In this document: positions 25,001-30,729 of the stretch, piece after piece
How positions within the stretch are numbered: the stretch's first letter is position 1
Layout of the letters: every line of letters starts with the position of its first letter
Made by a program: the position numbers and the translations under genes
DNA from: Lytechinus variegatus
Lineage: Eukaryota; Echinodermata; Echinoidea; Temnopleuroida; Toxopneustidae
DNA length: 64,000 bases
Assembly: GCF_018143015.1 (NCBI RefSeq)
Contig: NC_054740.1
Coordinates: 16,234,797-16,298,796 of the forward strand
Direction: 5' to 3'
Notes under the pieces: model-generated
The model's database searches: none
Told to the model about the DNA's origin: nothing
What the model saw: the letters and a program-made list of their open reading frames with translations, nothing else

Positions 25001-28000
25001 CCACCCTTTCGAAATAAGCCTTTCTTTAGGGCACTGACTGAATTTATATTTATTTGAAAATGAAATAATTGAAGCAAGTTTGTCGAGATGTTATGGTTTC
25101 TGGGCTTGACAGCTATGACATAGATTCCATATGTTGCTCGAGTAACTAGTGTTCACGCGCGTTAGTGATATCGTGTCCGGTCTGAGCGTTTCTGTTAGAC
25201 GACACAGCCAGCATCATAGAGTTATAAACCTAATCATTGGTGGACCACTATCAATTTGCCATTCGCTTTTAGTATGAAATGTATTTATTAAAAGGTTAAA
25301 CGTTATCACACTGTAATAAGATGGAAAAGGGGCTTATCAAAGGTATGTTTCACGGAGGAACTGTTCGTCGAAAGACGCGAGGCTTACTATGATAATGTAT
25401 TTTTTTATTGTATTTTTTTCATTTTTGACAATGGAAATTACAATTTTCAGGAAGAAAAGTGCAATCGTTTGCTTTTGTCCTTAAATAATTTATCATTTTT
25501 TCTACTTTCAGGGGGCACATGGGGGGGGGCAAAATCTCGTTTTGCCCCCCCAAAATTTTATTTGGGGGTGGGGGCAAGTGCCCCCGCTTCCGGCGCCCTT
25601 GGATGTGATTTTAGATTTTTTTATTATTTGTAAGTGGTGTATTATTTTCTTCTTACTAAAACTCTTTCTCAACACCACTCTCGTTCTCTTTCTCTTTCCC
25701 CCAATAATTTACCCCTTCTCCATCGCTTTGTCATGTTCCGTTCCTCCTTGTTCAAGACTACTTTGGGGATGCATGCATGGGTATGCGGTTATGATATTAC
25801 ATAAAAAGTGCATGTCAAAACACGAATTGCCCGTGATTTCATATATAAAGCCAATGTGAATTATGTTAATATTTGTATCTGTTTCATTATTGTTAATGAT
25901 TGGAAAATTATTGCAAATAATTTCCATTAAAAAGGAATTTAAAAAAACCGTATGGAAGTGGATCGTATTACCGAAAAATTTTCATGAATTCAATCATATC
26001 AAATACATTATTCTCATAAAATTCATCAAACTTTCACCATAAATACACAACTACACATTTACCTACAAAATATAAATATGTAAAAAAAAATTGTCAATTC
26101 GTTTTTCTTTTTTTACGATATTAGCTTCCGATCGGACCCCTCTTCGCACGTGAAATGTTTTGGTCACTTGAAAGGAATGTGTTTTCTATGGGAAAAGTTG
26201 AGAAAACAACAAAATCACAGATGAGATGTTTTGACCCAATTATTCATTTTAGAATATTAAGACTTTGAAAATGTGTTTTTGACCATTTTTTATCATCTGT
26301 GTATTCAAGTTCTCTTTAGAAGGATGATCATTGCAAAGTTTTGAGCGTTTGGACTTAGTTTCTATCTGACGCGTACGATGCGAGCGTTCGATAGTACAAG
26401 GCCATTGTGCGGAAACCAAGTGGGGGGGGGGGGGAGGTGTTACACCCACAAATATAATAATCGCCCACAAAAATAATGCCCACAAATGTAATAATTTCAC
26501 CCACAAATGTAATAATGCACTTTACCCACAAATGTAATAATTTTTGATCGCCCACAAATGTAATAATGACTTTACCCACAATCCCTTCAAAAATTGAAGG
26601 GATTTTTGGCGAATCTGTTCTAAGCTAAAATTCTGTAGTAATACGTTCATATAGCACATCAGTGCAAAGTCTTTTTTTCAGACCCGGTTAATTAAAAAAT
26701 TATAATATAAATCCAAAGTCTTTTTTCCAGACCCGGTTGTTTAAAAAATTATTATATAAGTCCAAAGTCTTTTTTCCAAACGGTTGTTTCAAAAATTATA
26801 ATATAAGTCCAGTCTTTTTTCCAGACCCGGTTCTTTAAAAAAATTATAATATAAGTCCAAGTCTTTTTATCCAGACCCGGTTGTTTCAAAAATTATAATA
26901 TAAGTCCAAAGTCTTTTTTTCCAGACCGGGTTATTTCAAAAATTATAATATAAGTCCAAACTAAGATACGATAATGACATTCCAGTGGACTAAAAATGAA
27001 AATCGAGCTTAGTCTGTTCTCTAGACCTATAAACTGGTGGAATTAATGTCTTTGTTGTTGTTTTAACTTGTACGGCACGTATTATGAATATATGCGCTAA
27101 GAGTAAATTGAGAATCAATCATAGTCTTTTCTCCAGACCCAGTAACTAAAAACTAAAACCCTATAATGCGTTCATATAGCACAAAAGTGCAAAGTCTTTA
27201 TTCAGACCCAGTTAATGAAAAAATTATGATACAAGTTCAAAATCTTTTTTCCAGACCAGGGCACCGTTGCATAAAACTTTTGCCGGAGTTTTTTACGGCA
27301 AAAAATCAGGAAACTACAGCAAAAAAAAATGCCGGAGTTTTCCATTGCATAAAACTTTGCCGGATTTTTTTACGGCAAAACTTAAAAAAAAACTATGGCA
27401 AATCAAGTGGGTTTTTGCCGTAGCTCCTGTACCAACGGCAAAGTCCTAAAAACTCGGGCAGTCTGCTCTTTTCTTTGCTACCGTGACCTTTATCGCCAAA
27501 GCCTCCGGCTGGCGAGCTGGCCGCTGGATCAACCTCTATGCGATATGCGACGATGTGTTGTTGGAGTACCTTTTAAGTTCTAAGCTAAGCCGCCTCTATT
27601 TTTGCCGTTTTTCACCATTTAACCACCTTTACAAATCCAAATATTTACAAGTTCTATAAGACATACCCAGAAATACTACCCGAAATCAACTGAAATACTC
27701 AGAAGTATGAGCTAACTTTATTTTAACGATTGAACAGACATGTACTGCAAGTTCAGTTTTACGAGGAAAACTTGAATAGCAGTCGATACGGCGGCATAAA
27801 AACATTTTATACTGATTTTTTTGTTCTTCATATGATCAGAATTCCTCAATTAAAAGAATAGGTAGTTCATAGCCATAGGCCTTCATTTAAATCCAAATGT
27901 GTATTCCTTGCACTAAAATTGGGATAGTTGATTCAAATTAAATAAAGCATATTAAACATTTTGAAATTAGTTTTGAAAGCCCAAAGATTATGTATGACAA

Positions 28001-29955
28001 TTTCCTCCTTAATGCAAATTCTTCTCCCCCCCTAGATTGACAATACTCAAACTACCGTGGGACTACACGTATACATGCGCATACATTTATTTCGTAATTC
28101 CGAAGGTTAGTTAGTCCGAAAACGAAATGAGGTTCGTAATTCCGAAGGTTCGTTAGTCCGAAAACGAAGGGAGGTTCGTAATTCCGAAGGTTCGTTAGTC
28201 CGGAAACGAAGGGAGGTTCGTAATTCCGAAGGATCGTTAGTCCGAAAACGAAATGATTAACGAACCTTGTTTCGTTTTCGGATTAACGAACCTTCGGAAC
28301 ATCGAACCTTATTTCGTTTTCGGATTATCGAACTTTCGGAATAACGCCACAAATGTTCGGATTAATGAAACCTTTTACGTTTTCGGATTAATGAACATCG
28401 AGGTATAGGCAATTCATGTGTTTCGGAATTACGAACTTTTGGAATTACGAAGTGTAACCGTATACATGTATGAGGAATAAATTTAATATAAAATGTCAAC
28501 TTACTTTAGTGAGGGTTTTTTAGGCATTCTCTATGATTTAGTAATTTCTCTGATTTAGTAATTTTTGCAAAAATGTATTTAGACATCAAAAGCTTTGCTC
28601 ATTAATTAATTTACAGAAAATTACATCATTTATTGGGAAAAAACGTTTTGAAAAAAATCAATAAAAATGCTTTTTATTACAACCCTGGTACTTACTTTTC
28701 GCAAGGAAAGCTACGTGTTTAGGGTCAAATTAAGATTAAATATTAAGATTAAAATGTTTTATAAAGGATGTACTTTTGCTCCAAGAGTCAACATTACGTG
28801 TTTAGAGTAGAGTACGATTTTCGCGAGATGTGGGAGGTAGGGCTATACTAAATCCAATGATGAAGGTGAAGGTAAAACCGACGACCGACGTCCGTGACAT
28901 AACAATAAAAATATCGCTGTACTTGTTAAGGGGGTCAATTCAGGGAACTTGCCAAGAGTATCGTTTTGTTTCCAATACTTGTTAATGATATGGTTTCGCA
29001 TGCCAATACTTGTTAAGGGCATAGGAACCTTTTTTTTTTGGTTGTCAAAATTTTTTTGGTTGTCCCCTCCTAAAATTTTTGGCTTCCGCCGCCAATGGTT
29101 AAGGGGTGCATTTTCAGAAAATGGAAAATACGTCTTTTAGGGTGCTTTTCGAGACCCCATGGTAGCGCATGATATCATCTCGTCAATAGAAGTGCCCCCC
29201 CCCCCCAGGAGCCCGATCGACTTCAAAAATCGGGAAAAATCGTTGTGCGATGCCTACATTCCAGAGGCGCCCAAGCAGGCTACTAATCGGTCGGTCGCCG
29301 CTCTGAGTTGTGACTGAAGCGTAAGTAGCTGTCTGATCCGGACGAGGCTTGGGCTAAGTCGTAATACTTTGAGTTTATGAATGGCAGTGACTAGAATAGC
29401 CCCCGCCATCCCCTGGTTAGTTTGGTGCTGCTTTTATCAGCACCATGCAGACCAGTGCCATCGTATTTTAGGTAGCCTTTTCTCACTTGTCACGCAATTA
29501 GGGAAAATGGTAAAATTTGATATTATTTTCTAAATATAAAAATAATAGAAACGCTATTTAGGGTGTAATCCAACTACAGTATTAATATTGACGATTATAC
29601 ATGAATGATGATTTTGCATGCCGCCATTTCACATTGTTTAGAAATTTTATTGATTCATTACATTTATTCGCAATTCAAGATTACGCGATTGTCAAAAAAG
29701 CATTATGTTAAATAAATTTAATAGGAGACAAAAGAAGAGGGGGGGGGGTGTCATTACTAACTTTGTGCAGTACACCATCGATATTAAATTCTACAAGTTT
29801 GTATTGACCTACATGTACGTGTGTGCTTCATTTTAAAATGATGATAAATGATGATAAAATGATTTCTTCTCTTCCAGATAACTTGTCTCCTCTGTGTTAT
29901 TTCGCAATATCAGGAGCTTCGAGACGGCCGTGGAAAAGCAAGTAATGTGATGTAA
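92..29955 (+). CDS. LAPTM4/DUF4728-like four-transmembrane protein, 3' part of gene (5 exons)
   Basis: Exons 92-173, 4490-4590, 4924-5016, 21499-21561 and 29878-29955 join in phase (1, 0, 0, 0) with AG acceptors and GT donors and end at TAA 29953-29955, giving about 138 residues. Four hydrophobic stretches are visible: one from ISASIYLAVWAYLLALLVAE, one in exon 2 (IIVAVFLIFASIVLLVGV), one in exon 3 (YMVAIFLLMVLQAIAWIV) and one spanning exons 4-5 (LVVWLLFTALN then ITCLLCVISQYQELR). Spacing and the ISQYQELRDGRG tail resemble LAPTM4 proteins (late endosome/lysosome membranes) and the related DUF4728 tetraspans, some of which (Drosophila pasiflora proteins) act at septate junctions. The expected N-terminal cysteine-rich segment would be in an exon left of the window. 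No PPxY lysosomal motif is visible. Exon structure is well supported; the family is a homology judgement by eye, and function is not determined. Confidence 0.68.
205..300. repeat. CCGGCGGAT-rich repeat, left copy
   Basis: Several GGCGGAT / ATCCGCC words in both orientations, including CCGGCGGATACC and its near reverse complement. It matches, in opposite orientation, the block at 4070-4160. It begins about 30 bp after the donor of exon a, so it is intronic. Family not recognised. Confidence 0.4.
336..1114. mobile_element. PIF/Harbinger-like MITE, outer copy (split by a second copy)
   Basis: Termini TACCCTTTTCATAAACC and GGTTTATGAAAGGGGTA (allowing one change) are inverted repeats flanked by a 3 bp duplication TTA (333-335 and 1115-1117). 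A 3 bp TWA duplication is the mark of PIF/Harbinger elements. The left 90 bp (336-425) and right 303 bp (812-1114) together match the single 383 bp copy at 60939-61321. No coding capacity; non-autonomous. Confidence 0.7.
426..811. mobile_element. Same Harbinger-like MITE, inner inverted copy
   Basis: A second copy of the family inserted in opposite orientation inside the outer copy, flanked by TAA (423-425 and 812-814). Because the two copies are inverted, the segment to about 1114 forms a long palindrome. The left terminus is slightly eroded (TTATTTCATAAACC). Confidence 0.65.
1118..2565. other. Intronic sequence, nothing recognised
   Basis: AT-rich DNA with a short G run near 1220. It carries a fragment at about 1825-1850 (GGAAGTTCACCCTGACAAA) of the repeat family also seen at 17.5, 21.3 and 30.7-31.8 kb. 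A CT-rich stretch lies at 1980-2050. No coding or RNA gene was seen. Confidence 0.5.
2566..2826 (-). mobile_element. tRNA-derived SINE
   Basis: Read on the - strand, the start (2826 downward) is tRNA-like: an A box GTGGTCTAGCGGTTC (about 2814-2800) and a B box GGGTTCGAATCG (2770-2759) at tRNA spacing. A tRNA-unrelated body follows and ends near a TATTATT-rich tail at about 2566. It lacks an intact cloverleaf 3' half, so it is not a functional tRNA gene. The exact 3' end and target duplication are uncertain. Confidence 0.6.
2827..3184. other. Intronic AT-rich spacer
   Basis: No coding, RNA or repeat structure recognised. The element that starts at 3193 is inserted at its right end. Confidence 0.4.
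3193..3751. mobile_element. hAT-like MITE with 8 bp target duplication
   Basis: 559 bp bounded by GC-rich inverted termini (left CCCCGGGGGGGGGGGGCACT, right GAGTGCCCCCCCCGGG). It is flanked by a direct repeat GCTTTTGA at 3185-3192 and 3752-3759. An 8 bp duplication points to hAT. The interior repeats a theme GTTCCAAGG(A)CCC several times on each side of a GC-rich core. Non-coding. Confidence 0.65.
3840..4056 (+). mobile_element. Young tRNA-derived SINE with poly(A) tail
   Basis: A tRNA-like head at 3842-3914 has a perfect A box (TGGCCGAGTGGT, 3848-3859), B box (GGTTCGATCCC, 3892-3902) and complementary ends GTGCC/GGCAC. A body of about 105 bp and a run of about 37 A residues follow. Direct repeats AGAGAGTGG at 3831-3839 and 4057-4065 are the target duplication. 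The perfect duplication and long A tail indicate recent LINE-driven insertion. The head resembles a Leu/Ser-type tRNA; the tail argues against a functional tRNA gene. Confidence 0.75.
4070..4160. repeat. CCGGCGGAT-rich repeat, right copy
   Basis: Contains ATCCGCCGGCGGATTTGGT and neighbours that match 205-300 in inverted orientation. It begins within 5 bp of the SINE target duplication. Confidence 0.4.
4490..4590 (+). CDS. LAPTM4-like gene, exon b
   Basis: 101 nt between acceptor ACATATAG and donor GTAAGT. The first two bases complete the glycine codon split by the previous intron. Encodes PAVDGIYAAYSID, a membrane span and LVGVSK. Confidence 0.7.
4626..4823 (+). promoter_or_regulatory. Cluster of four GGGCGTGTC-like boxes
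   Basis: GGGCGTGTCC (about 4626), GGGCGTGTCC (4683), GGGTGTGTCT (4737) and GGGCGTGTCA (4814) recur in the same orientation at 55-77 bp spacing within the 333 bp intron b-c. GGGCGTG/GGGTGTG is the core of KLF/Sp-type zinc-finger sites. This may be an intronic regulatory cluster or a decayed tandem repeat. Confidence 0.25.
4924..5016 (+). CDS. LAPTM4-like gene, exon c
   Basis: 93 nt, phase 0 at both ends, between a pyrimidine-rich acceptor (CACTTTCAG) and donor GTAAGT. Encodes DNKEMLIPYMVAIFLLM onward, a charged turn followed by a membrane span. Confidence 0.7.
5093..5333. mobile_element. Fold-back MITE (about 240 bp)
   Basis: Left end TGGTAGAGTATGATGAAATA is matched in reverse complement by the right end (TATTTTATCATGCTCTACCC). 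The inverted similarity extends inward (GAGGGCCTTAGATATGACCT against AGGTCATACCTCAGGCCC). Flanking target duplication was not resolved. Non-coding. Confidence 0.55.
5785..6425. mobile_element. Non-autonomous TIR element (641 bp)
   Basis: 26 bp imperfect inverted termini share GTCCAAACTTCGCGC and start with TATG at both ends. A related word GCGCGAAGTTAGGTCACAC lies inside near 6160. Possible TA target site. No coding capacity; superfamily uncertain. Confidence 0.5.
6426..6976. other. Intronic sequence, nothing recognised
   Basis: Contains a patch rich in CGCGC words near 6725-6800 but no reading frame or RNA structure that I can support. Confidence 0.4.
6977..7306 (-). pseudogene. Coding-like fragment of unknown origin, shared with 39.4 kb
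   Basis: A 109-codon open frame on the - strand with low-bias composition (segments such as PDECPHMPSRANLSHIIDD and GMVWPMRYPRAELKQQ). About 105 bp of it (7030-7134) recur on the + strand at 39445-39550, with a small length difference that disturbs the frame there. This could be part of a transposon-encoded protein (the 39.4 kb copy lies just before MULE-type remains), a duplicated host exon, or chance. I do not recognise the protein. Confidence 0.3.
7307..8221. other. Intronic sequence, nothing recognised
   Basis: AT-rich DNA ending in C and A runs at 8150-8170. No supported gene. Confidence 0.4.
8272..9454. mobile_element. Middle nested element with GGCGAGATA tandem ends
   Basis: Inverted termini CTTTAAAGTGCCATC / GATGGCACTTTAAAG enclose repeats of a unit built around GTCGACTTGGCGAGATAACG and TATCTCGCCAAGTCGAC, about 55-60 bp long, two on the left and three or four on the right. 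The innermost element interrupts the array. The repeats give false open frames on both strands. Confidence 0.55.
8406..9225. mobile_element. Tc1/mariner-like palindromic non-autonomous element
   Basis: Termini CAGTGTGTCCCAGAAAA and its reverse complement, flanked by TA at 8404-8405 and 9226-9227. The two halves are inverted copies of each other over about 350 bp, from the ends to the centre near 8800-8870. TA target sites and CAGTG ends suit Tc1/mariner-type elements. Half of a second copy lies at 33198-33672. Non-coding. Confidence 0.65.
9526..10380. other. Intronic sequence, nothing recognised
   Basis: AT-rich with T runs at 9918-9940 and 9990-10002. No supported feature. Confidence 0.4.
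10387..10512. mobile_element. Short fold-back MITE
   Basis: GGGCCTAGGGACCAGTTGCA with GGTTACCATTATGGTAAC on the left is mirrored on the right by ATGGTAGTTACCATT and GATCAGGGCCC. Length is about 126 bp; non-coding. The GGGGCC ends resemble those of the elements at 32357 and 51850. Confidence 0.5.
10946..13174 (+). pseudogene. LINE reverse transcriptase remnant
   Basis: Four open pieces (10946-11461, 11558-11767, 11809-12321 and 12919-13174) carry RT blocks in order: NSAPGKDYIHSIMLKNLP, SSYRPISLLSTLFKVMEKMI, FLDLEKAYDSF, GIPQGSSLSPVIF, the catalytic YADDIAIW (about 12030), KFLGMWLDSKLTWSSHI and, after the inserted MITE, a thumb-like segment (ILSVLDYGSEMYDSA). The last piece resumes exactly after the 8 bp target duplication at 12911-12918. 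Inactive because of stops, frameshifts and the insertion. Confidence 0.75.
12329..12910. mobile_element. hAT-like MITE inserted in the LINE
   Basis: 582 bp with about 45 bp inverted termini (CCCGGAGGGGCCACTT... on the left; ...AAGTGGCCCCCCCGGG on the right, both next to GACGAGTGGATACCAT-like sequence). Flanked by the 8 bp duplication AATTTATT (12321-12328, 12911-12918). Inside are repeats of CCAATACTTGTTAAGGGTG and ACGTGTTTAGGGT. Related copies are at 28691-29208 and 62045-62999. Younger than the LINE it splits. Confidence 0.75.
13453..13935 (+). pseudogene. LINE RNase H domain remnant
   Basis: Ribonuclease H of the same LINE. The four acidic sites are recognisable: YTDGS (near 13485, in a neighbouring frame), RAELMAI, FCDSLSAL, and WIPSHCNINGNEIVDKAAKK with the last aspartate. 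A later piece at 14080-14304 (GLCEVCNVFETIEHYIL) is the C-terminal CxxC...H region typical of this LINE group. Confidence 0.7.
14628..16736. mobile_element. 2.1 kb TIR element with internal TGAGTGAGCAC repeats, non-coding
   Basis: Left end TATACACAACAAAAAAAGTA followed by AGCCCCC is matched by the reverse complement of the right end (GGGGGACTTACTTT then CTTTGTTGTGTATA). A TA target is possible. Internally a word of the type (A)GTGAGCAC recurs near 14790, 15393, 15822 and 16000, and inverted near 16388, giving degenerate sub-repeats. No transposase frame. G and C runs at 16261-16272 and 16352-16366 may mark a further small insertion at about 16100-16395. Confidence 0.5.
16737..18350. other. 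Intronic sequence, mostly unrecognised
   Basis: AT-rich. A fragment at about 17505-17640 (ACGGAAGTTCACCTTAACAA ... GTGACGTCATAGG) belongs to the repeat family of 30730-31772. Otherwise nothing supported. Confidence 0.4.
18352..18486. repeat. Near-perfect 52 bp-arm hairpin (fold-back element)
   Basis: AACTACTGTGGTGATAACTG through GCGTAGACTAT is repeated in reverse complement (ATAGTCTACGC ... CAGTTATCACCACAGTAGTT) around a loop of about 30 nt. Probably a minimal MITE; it could form a long RNA hairpin when the intron is transcribed. Confidence 0.6.
18531..18995. mobile_element. hAT-like MITE (465 bp)
   Basis: Termini CAGGGTTCTCAGC and GCTGGGAACCCTG are inverted repeats, with ATTGG directly on both sides (18526-18530, 18996-19000). 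CAGGG ends suit hAT, and the 5 bp duplication suits the hAT5 group. The interior repeats ATCAGGGAAAT-like words. Non-coding. Confidence 0.6.
18996..19364. other. Intronic spacer
   Basis: Holds a small inverted pair (ATAGAGGTAGA ... CATCTCTATGAT, 19040-19082) and a GCGCGCG-rich pair near 19276-19311. No gene seen. Confidence 0.35.
19365..19910. repeat. Degenerate tandem array of ATTAGACCAAGTGG-type units
   Basis: About 30 units of 15-17 bp, consensus ATTAGACCAAGTGGN, with frequent variants (GACCAACTG, GCCCAAGTG, GACGAACTG). All units run in the same direction. A second, sparser run lies at 63395-63625. No spacers or CRISPR-like regularity. Confidence 0.7.
20145..20925 (+). mobile_element. CR1/L2-like LINE, 3' end only
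   Basis: Reading on the + strand, TYCNIVWG (about 20170) is followed by LQKKALRICTHSHYITHTDP (from 20227) and a decayed HHGPDIGNAFPHNI tail. These are the last conserved blocks of CR1/L2-type reverse transcriptases. About 400 bp of 3' UTR follow and end in a short repeat of TTAATTATTATTG (20880-20915), as expected for such LINEs. Stops and frame changes break it. Confidence 0.6.
21018..21275. mobile_element. Fold-back MITE (258 bp)
   Basis: TACACTGTAAAAAA at the left and TTTTTTAGAGTGTA at the right. Inner inverted pair GGGTAATTATGTGTCCAACC / GGTTGGACACATAAATACCC. It lies about 220 bp before exon d of the LAPTM4-like gene and abuts a TGACGTCA-bearing fragment of another repeat (21276-21395). 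Confidence 0.6.
21276..21395. repeat. Fragment of the TGACGTCA/AGGGTGAAC repeat family
   Basis: Matches by eye the right arm of the element at 30730-31772: TGACGTCAC, then AATTAAAACTTCTAA, TCTTCAAACCTTCACTAATA and GTCAGGGTGAACATC. Confidence 0.45.
21499..21561 (+). CDS. LAPTM4-like gene, exon d
   Basis: 63 nt, phase 0 at both ends, acceptor TTTTTCGCAG and donor GTAAGT. Encodes GLEGTLLIGNLVVWLLFTAL plus N. It sits alone after a 16.5 kb intron full of transposons; the perfect splice sites and open phase support it. Confidence 0.65.
22195..22640. repeat. GCTCGCGCTTCGCGCTCGCAT-type repeats, locus 1
   Basis: Four copies of a word close to CTCGCGCTTCGCGTTCGCAT (about 22205, 22366, 22481, 22595) sit 115-160 bp apart in AT-rich DNA, each preceded by a TATCAAAA-like stretch. 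The same word recurs at 38400-39430 and, inverted, at 46550-46790, where it lies inside a hAT-like element. Confidence 0.5.
23781..25020. mobile_element. Mutator-like (MULE) element with 235 bp TIRs
   Basis: Left end GGCTTATGTCGAAAGGG and right end CCCTTTCGAAATAAGCC begin inverted repeats that run for about 235 bp (23781-24015 and 24790-25020) and appear nearly identical. A 9 bp direct repeat TTTCTTTAG flanks the element (23772-23780 and 25021-25029). Long TIRs with a 9 bp duplication are diagnostic of Mutator-like elements. The middle 770 bp lacks a recognisable transposase but holds an ATT microsatellite (24117-24345) and a coding-like stretch (24361-24606). The near-identical TIRs suggest a recent insertion. 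Confidence 0.75.
24361..24606 (-). pseudogene. Coding-like fragment inside the Mutator-like element
   Basis: An 81-codon open frame on the - strand with ordinary composition (FAGVFLLQRKTFVYLEIFG, KLTADMADVSWKGKAKIDVG). On the + strand the same region has an intron-like pattern: acceptor CCCTTCCAG and donor GTAAGT around a 21 bp open segment. MULEs are known to pick up host gene pieces, so this may be a captured exon. Origin not recognised. Confidence 0.25.
25610..26420. other. Intronic sequence, nothing recognised
   Basis: AT-rich. No supported gene or repeat before the G run at 26423. Confidence 0.4.
26440..26585. repeat. CCCACAAATGTAATAAT tandem repeat
   Basis: Seven copies of a CCCACAAATGTAATAAT-like word, variably spaced (18-32 bp), in one direction, right after a G run. 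It ends in an inverted pair ATCCCTTCAA/TTGAAGGGAT at 26581-26603. Confidence 0.6.
26665..26960. repeat. 50 bp tandem array (about 6 units)
   Basis: Unit of about 50 bp containing AGTCTTTTTTCCAGACCCGG and an ATTATAATATAAGTCCAA tail, repeated about six times. Further diverged units occur at 27120-27260. TTCATATAGCACA precedes both blocks, so the arrays may belong to one longer repeat. Confidence 0.65.
27258..27480. repeat. TTGCATAAAACTTTGCCGG repeat block
   Basis: GTTGCATAAAACTTTTGCCG and CATTGCATAAAACTTTGCCG occur in direct orientation 74 bp apart, each followed by a TTTTTTACGGCAAAA run. ACGGCAAAG follows further on. Probably a decayed fold-back MITE starting GGGCACCGTTGC; boundaries unresolved. 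Confidence 0.4.
27481..28070. other. Intronic sequence, nothing recognised
   Basis: AT-rich, no supported feature. Confidence 0.35.
28075..28455. mobile_element. Palindromic element of tandem TTCGTAATTCCGAAGG units
   Basis: Left half: four direct units of about 42 bp (GGTTCGTAATTCCGAAGG + TTCGTTAGTCCGAAAACGAA). Right half: several units of the same sequence in reverse complement. The direct repeat CGTATACATG lies at both ends (near 28068 and 28450). This looks like a DNA element with tandemly repeated TIRs; superfamily unknown, non-coding. Confidence 0.55.
28691..29208. mobile_element. Copy 2 of the 12.3 kb hAT-like MITE, left-truncated
   Basis: Shares ACGTGTTTAGGGT, ATGTTTTATAAAGGATGT, CCAATACTTGTTAA and the right end GAGACCCCATGGTAGCGCAT ... 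C run with 12329-12910. The left terminus is absent. A segment of about 90 bp (GGAACCTTTTTT...CCGCCGCCAATGG, about 29023-29096) is extra relative to the other copy. Confidence 0.6.
29209..29877. other. Intronic sequence with a short hairpin, otherwise unrecognised
   Basis: A perfect 8 bp-stem hairpin TGGTGCTG-CTTTTAT-CAGCACCA lies at about 29431-29453 in a region richer in GC than its surroundings (29209-29460). No known RNA gene matched from memory. Confidence 0.3.
29878..29955 (+). CDS. LAPTM4-like gene, terminal exon
   Basis: Acceptor CTCTTCCAG, then phase-0 coding ITCLLCVISQYQELRDGRG followed by KASNVM and TAA. The YQELRxGRG tail after the last span is the most family-like motif in the gene. 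An alternative ending through a weak donor inside this exon to 33783-33852 is raised in the findings. Confidence 0.65.
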   Translation: MTCLLCVISQYQELRDGRGKASNVM

Positions 29956-30361
29956 ACAGAAACTCACGATTTGAAATATCAACTTTTCCCTTCAAGATAT
30001 ACAATGTATGATAAGCGCCTCTTTGGGTATTGCGGGATGGAACTCACAGGATTTATCATTTTGTATTACTTTTTTCTCAAATTATCGAATTATCTTCTCT
30101 ACAATGTTATAAGAATGTAGCAAGCCTGTTTTTAGCAAAAGTGTAGCTTTAGCAATCATCTTGAAAGATGTATTTGAAAGTAGATTGGCTTCGTGTATTA
30201 ATAATTATTCGCTGAAATTAAATCTGTATAGTCACATGCACACATTTTTGTATATTACACTGTCAGTCTTTAACTGAGTAAAATAACAGTGAAAGATGGC
30301 GTCGTTTAGGCATAGGTTCTGTGGTATTTTTAAAACACACAACGTACATTGTAAGAATAAA
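29956..30361 (+). other. Probable 3' UTR of the LAPTM4-like gene
   Basis: AT-rich sequence without an open frame follows the stop codon. The first good poly(A) signal, AATAAA, is at 30356-30361, giving a 3' UTR of about 400-430 nt. No transcript evidence is available. Confidence 0.35.
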
Positions 30362-30729
30362 AAGTATTGCAATGTATTTCAAATTGCGCCATCTATCGAA
30401 AAGTAGGTTTGCTATTACATGTACTGTTATTCTGTAACTTGCATATCATACAATGATTGATCTAAGACTATTTGGTATTTTCTATTGATTTTTATTTTGA
30501 TGATATTCAAGTGTTTTAGTGGTCCATAAACATGATAAATGCAATTTGAGGTTTATTTTTTATTGACAACCAATTAAAGTACGCCTTTTCCCCCTAGCTC
30601 TGAAAAAGTAAACATGCTCAATCTAAATTCACTCCAAAGTGAGCACTTGCAAGGAGAGTGGAAAAAAATGAATGGAAATTCACTCATTTCCTTTAACCAA
30701 ATACAGTTTTACAGTAATCAACTTTTCAA

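Larger units (their letters stand above)
22721..25601. mobile_element. hAT-like element carrying a nested Mutator-like element
   Basis: Termini CAGGCGCGCCGGAA and CTTCCGGCGCCCTTG (imperfect inverted repeats), flanked by the 8 bp duplication GATGTGAT (22713-22720, 25602-25609). G-rich subterminal blocks at 22758-22767 and 25520-25576. Without the nested element it is about 1.63 kb. No transposase frame recognised. It lies in the 8.3 kb intron d-e. Confidence 0.65.

Noticed and set aside
29431-29453. Histone-type 3' stem-loop
   Set aside because: The stem is TGGTGCTG/CAGCACCA, not the GGCYCTTTTCAGRGCC pattern, and no histone frame is near.
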